Below are positions 61,683 through 64,000 of a DNA stretch of 64,000 bases, one piece after another. The notes below the pieces were generated by a model. It was not told the DNA's origin. It did no database searches and worked only from the letters and a program-made list of their open reading frames with translations. Made by a program: the position numbers and the translations under genes. The stretch is taken from contig NZ_JACSCY010000002.1 of assembly GCF_014333615.1 (NCBI RefSeq), forward strand, positions 124,001 through 188,000. The letters are read 5' to 3'. The stretch is from Hymenobacter citatus (GTDB lineage Bacteria > Bacteroidota > Bacteroidia > Cytophagales > Hymenobacteraceae). How positions within the stretch are numbered: position 1 is the first letter of the stretch; the number at the start of each line of letters is the position of its first letter.

Positions 61683-62117
61683 CTACCCGTCGCCTTTCTC
61701 CCGCGCCGCAAATGCCTGCCGGGCCTGGGCTACCTCCTGCGCGTGCGCATTGGCCCAGGTGCCCAGTCCCGAAAAGGCTACGAGCAGACTGTGGCCCAGC
61801 GGCGTGAGCTGATATTCCACGCGGGGCGGCACCTCGGCGTATACGTGGCGCTGCACTAGCCCATCGGCTTCCAGGGAGCGGAGCGTGACGGTAAGCATCC
61901 GCTGCGATACGTCGCCGATTTGCTTGCGCAACTCGTTGAAGCGCAGCGTGTCGGCGGCGCCCAGATGCAGGATGCAGAGAAAAGACCACTTATCGCCGAT
62001 GCGGTCTAAGACGTGGCGCACGGGGCAGATGCTGGTGGCCGTTTGGATATTCTGTAAAATTTTTTTTGCCTCGGCTTGAAAAGTAATTGGCTGATTTTCA
62101 GTGATAGTTACGTGCAT
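61683..62117 (-). CDS. HxlR-family winged-helix regulator
   Basis: 144 residues. CPVRHVLDRIGDKWSFLCIL is the HxlR opening, with the redox-capable Cys in ICPVRHVL. LRFNELRKQIGDVSQRMLTV forms the recognition helix, and DGLVQRHVYAEVPPRVEYQL the wing. Such proteins answer to electrophiles, quinones or formaldehyde and repress the adjacent gene. It is divergent from an NmrA-like reductase, with a perfect inverted repeat between them. The start at 62117 is the typical one; a longer form would add 13 residues. Confidence 0.92.
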   Translation of the reverse strand: MHVTITENQPITFQAEAKKILQNIQTATSICPVRHVLDRIGDKWSFLCILHLGAADTLRFNELRKQIGDVSQRMLTVTLRSLEADGLVQRHVYAEVPPRVEYQLTPLGHSLLVAFSGLGTWANAHAQEVAQARQAFAAREKGDG

Positions 62118-62167
62118 GTGCCTTAGGAAGAAGTAAATGCCTTCTTGCGGACGCAAAACGCGTCTAC

Positions 62168-62192
62168 TAGTTTTGAGTTACTAAAAGTAACT
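62168..62192 (+). promoter_or_regulatory. promoter and putative HxlR operator for the reductase gene
   Basis: TAGTTTTG (62168-62175) matches the -7 consensus, with TTG near 62144 as the -33 candidate. The perfect 7-3-7 inverted repeat AGTTACT-AAA-AGTAACT (62176-62192) abuts it, so a bound dimer would block transcription start. Confidence 0.6.
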
Positions 62193-62216
62193 ATTGTACT
62201 TAAAAGAACCAAGCTC

Positions 62217-63077
62217 ATGATTGCTATTACCGGAGCTACCGGCCACCTGGGCCGCGCCACCCTCAACGCCTTATTGTCTAAAGTTCCTGCTAACCAACTA
62301 ATTGCTTTGGTGCGGGATCCGCAAAAAGCCACCGACCTGAGTGATCAGGGCGTGCAGGTACGGCAGGGCAACTACAACGACCCCGCCACGCTACAAGCGG
62401 CCTTCCAAGGCGCAGAAAAAGTGCTGCTGATTTCTGGCGACGATCTGGAAAACCGCTTGCAGCAGCACAAGAACGTGATTGACGCGGCCAAGAAAGCCGG
62501 GGTGCGCCACGTGCTCTATACCAGCGTTACGAACCCCTCGGCCGATTCGCACTTCGGAGCCTCGCCCAGCCACGTGGCTACCGAGGCCTACCTCAAAGAG
62601 TCAGGGCTGACGTATACTATGCTGCGCAACACACTGTACCTGGATATTCTGCCCATGATGATAGGCGAAAATGCGCTACCCAGCGGCCAGCTCTACGCCG
62701 CAGCTGGTGAGGGCAAAGTGAGCTACGCCCTGCGCCAGGACCTGGCCGAAGCCACCGCTGCCATTCTGGCTACCCCCGGCCACGACAATCAGACCTACGA
62801 CCTGGCGCCTGCGCCGGCCTACTCCTTTCAGGATGTTGCGGCTACGCTGAGCGAGGTTGCCGGGCAGCCGGTGCAGTACGTACCCATCTCGCCGGAAGCC
62901 CTGGCCGCCGGCATGCGCGAGCACCACGTGCCCGAACCCGTAGTGATGATGATGGTCGGCTTATCAAAAGCCATGGCCGCTGATGAGTTCAACCTCAGCA
63001 GCCCTACCCTGGAGCAACTGCTGGGCCGCCGCCCCACCGACTTGAAAACGTTCCTGACGGGCGTTTACGGCAAGTAA
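62217..63077 (+). CDS. NmrA/QorB-like NAD(P)-binding reductase
   Basis: 286 residues, an atypical short-chain dehydrogenase. IAITGATGHLGRATLNALL carries the GxxGxxG cofactor loop. RQGNYNDPATLQAAFQGAEK, VRHVLYTSVTNPS and EAYLKESGLTYTMLRN follow the QorB order. The active site lacks the Tyr-xxx-Lys triad, typical of this subgroup, which reduces quinones or senses redox balance. Divergent transcription from an HxlR regulator with an operator in between suggests induction by quinone or electrophile stress. The start at 62217 begins the Rossmann motif. Confidence 0.92.
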   Translation: MIAITGATGHLGRATLNALLSKVPANQLIALVRDPQKATDLSDQGVQVRQGNYNDPATLQAAFQGAEKVLLISGDDLENRLQQHKNVIDAAKKAGVRHVLYTSVTNPSADSHFGASPSHVATEAYLKESGLTYTMLRNTLYLDILPMMIGENALPSGQLYAAAGEGKVSYALRQDLAEATAAILATPGHDNQTYDLAPAPAYSFQDVAATLSEVAGQPVQYVPISPEALAAGMREHHVPEPVVMMMVGLSKAMAADEFNLSSPTLEQLLGRRPTDLKTFLTGVYGK

Positions 63078-63084
63078 TGGGCGC

Positions 63085-63203
63085 ACCTTATCAGGCCATG
63101 CATCCCAGGGCTGAAGCCCTGGGCTACGGAGCGGTTTCATTCTTGCTTCTGCTCCGCTGACTAGCCCAGGGCTTCAGCCCTGGGATGCATGGCCTGATAA
63201 GGT
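63085..63203. repeat. inverted repeat with GGGCTGAAGCCC sub-palindromes
   Basis: Long arms (63085-63129 and about 63161-63203) pair through ACCTTATCAGGCCATGCATC and its complement, and each arm holds CAGGGCTGAAGCCCTG. It lies between convergent genes, so it can terminate both transcripts. Confidence 0.92.
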
Positions 63204-63218
63204 ATTGGAACCAGCTGG

Positions 63219-64000
63219 CTACTCGTCGCCCTGCGGATCGGGGAACTGGGGCTGTTGCCGGGCATACGGACCGGCTTCGGCGGGGGTGGCGCAGCCGGCC
63301 AAAACGGCGCACTCAAATGTCGCGCCGTGGTAGTAGCGTTGAAACAGCACCGCCACCAGCCACATGGAGGCAATGGGCGCCACAAAATACACCCATAGCC
63401 CCGTGAAATTGCCAGCCGCCACGGCTGTGCCCAGCGACCGGGCGGGGTTCAGGCTCATCCCCGACAGCGGCGTTTCGAAACCAATATACAAGGCCAGCAA
63501 GCCGGCCAGCAGCCAGCCAGCATACTTGCGCCGCTGCTCGGAGTGCAGCGCCCAGAGCAGCACAAACATGAAAAAGGCCGAAATAGCGGCTTCGGCCAGC
63601 AGTGCCACACCCACGCCCCAGTCGCCGGGCACCGTCACGTTCTGCTTGATATCTGGGTGAGTATACCAAGGCGCCAATACCTGCTCCATCAGGAAGCCGC
63701 CGGTCAGAGCGCCCCCAAACTGAAACACCACGTACCAAAACGTATCGGTGGCGCTGAGGCTACCCAACTGCCAGAACGCCAGCGTGACGGCCGGATTGAG
63801 GTGCGCCCCCGAGCGTTGCCCCCAGGCGCTGTACGTCATGAGGGCAACGGCCAGGCCAATGGGTAGGCCCAGCACCACGTGGCGCAGCAGGTCGTTGTCG
63901 CCCAGCCACTGCCGCACCGGCGAGGTAGGGTGTTGCACCACCACCGCCGCGCACGACGCCACAATGATAAATGTGGCCGCTCCGGCTGCTTCCGCTACAT
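63219..64000 (-). CDS. MIP-family channel (5' end outside window)
   Basis: At least 260 residues are visible; the N-terminus lies beyond the right edge because the frame stays open with AEAAGAATFIIVASCAAVVV, a normal first MIP helix. Both NPA loops are present (AHLNPAVTLAFW and SLNPARSLGTAVA), with six membrane segments. The residues after the second NPA, RSLG, keep the selectivity-filter Arg. It should conduct water or small polyols. The C-terminal tail is Cys/Pro-rich (AVLAGCATPAEAG). It is convergent with the reductase. Confidence 0.92.
   Translation of the reverse strand, partial: VAEAAGAATFIIVASCAAVVVQHPTSPVRQWLGDNDLLRHVVLGLPIGLAVALMTYSAWGQRSGAHLNPAVTLAFWQLGSLSATDTFWYVVFQFGGALTGGFLMEQVLAPWYTHPDIKQNVTVPGDWGVGVALLAEAAISAFFMFVLLWALHSEQRRKYAGWLLAGLLALYIGFETPLSGMSLNPARSLGTAVAAGNFTGLWVYFVAPIASMWLVAVLFQRYYHGATFECAVLAGCATPAEAGPYARQQPQFPDPQGDE

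Overview
The window reads as chromosomal DNA of a GC-rich (about 60%) aerobic Bacteroidota, most like Hymenobacter or a close cytophagal relative. The evidence is: TAnnTTTG-type -7 promoter boxes with few Shine-Dalgarno sequences, a C-terminal type IX secretion (T9SS) sorting domain, an ECF sigma factor cassette, a split two-subunit transketolase, many glycoside hydrolases, and frequent CTACCC/GGGTAG hexamers. This assignment is inference from gene style. I saw no rRNA, tRNA, CRISPR array, transposase or prophage.

Layout. 1-10.8 kb: a multi-PAS/GAF sensor kinase cut by the left edge, a GT4 glycosyltransferase, miaA, an outer-membrane protein, pfkA, a TerB-like protein, a class III aminotransferase, and a sigma / membrane protein / periplasmic sensor cassette. 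11.1-24.8 kb: a carbohydrate-degrading block (GH2, a six-hairpin lipoprotein, GH43, GH78 and a T9SS-exported GH76-like protein) with a DUF481-type porin and a MscS channel, but no SusC/SusD pair. 25.2-36.8 kb: the two transketolase halves separated by a VWA protein and a small partner, then an Ntn hydrolase, Bcp, lipocalin, M23 peptidase, FAA hydrolase and an M48 lipoprotein operon. 37.1-43 kb: a universal stress protein, purE-purK, pyrC and pyrB. 43.8-52.1 kb: a stress-type accessory island (CDF transporter, LEA-like protein, cyanophycinase, LigD-N-like protein, two DUF421 proteins). In this island three genes look like in-frame internal-deletion or fusion remnants. 52.1-64 kb: mpl, intein-containing dnaB, proC, a Crp-like regulator, a DODA-type dioxygenase, an M1 aminopeptidase, an HxlR regulator divergent from an NmrA-like reductase, and a MIP channel cut by the right edge.

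Long near-perfect inverted repeats lie between many genes and fall into several families. One family has a conserved asymmetric AACGACTCGTT core. Another occurs once with its arms pulled about 400 bp apart around a small AT-richer gene. They probably serve as bidirectional terminators or are REP/MITE-like elements.

The most unusual content is: (a) the degraded trehalose / glucosidase / YdeP / binding-protein remnants, all still open in frame, at 45.1-48.7 kb; (b) the arm-flanked cargo gene at 40.1-40.5 kb; (c) the DnaB intein sitting exactly in the Walker A loop; and (d) the transketolase halves interrupted by a VWA gene pair.
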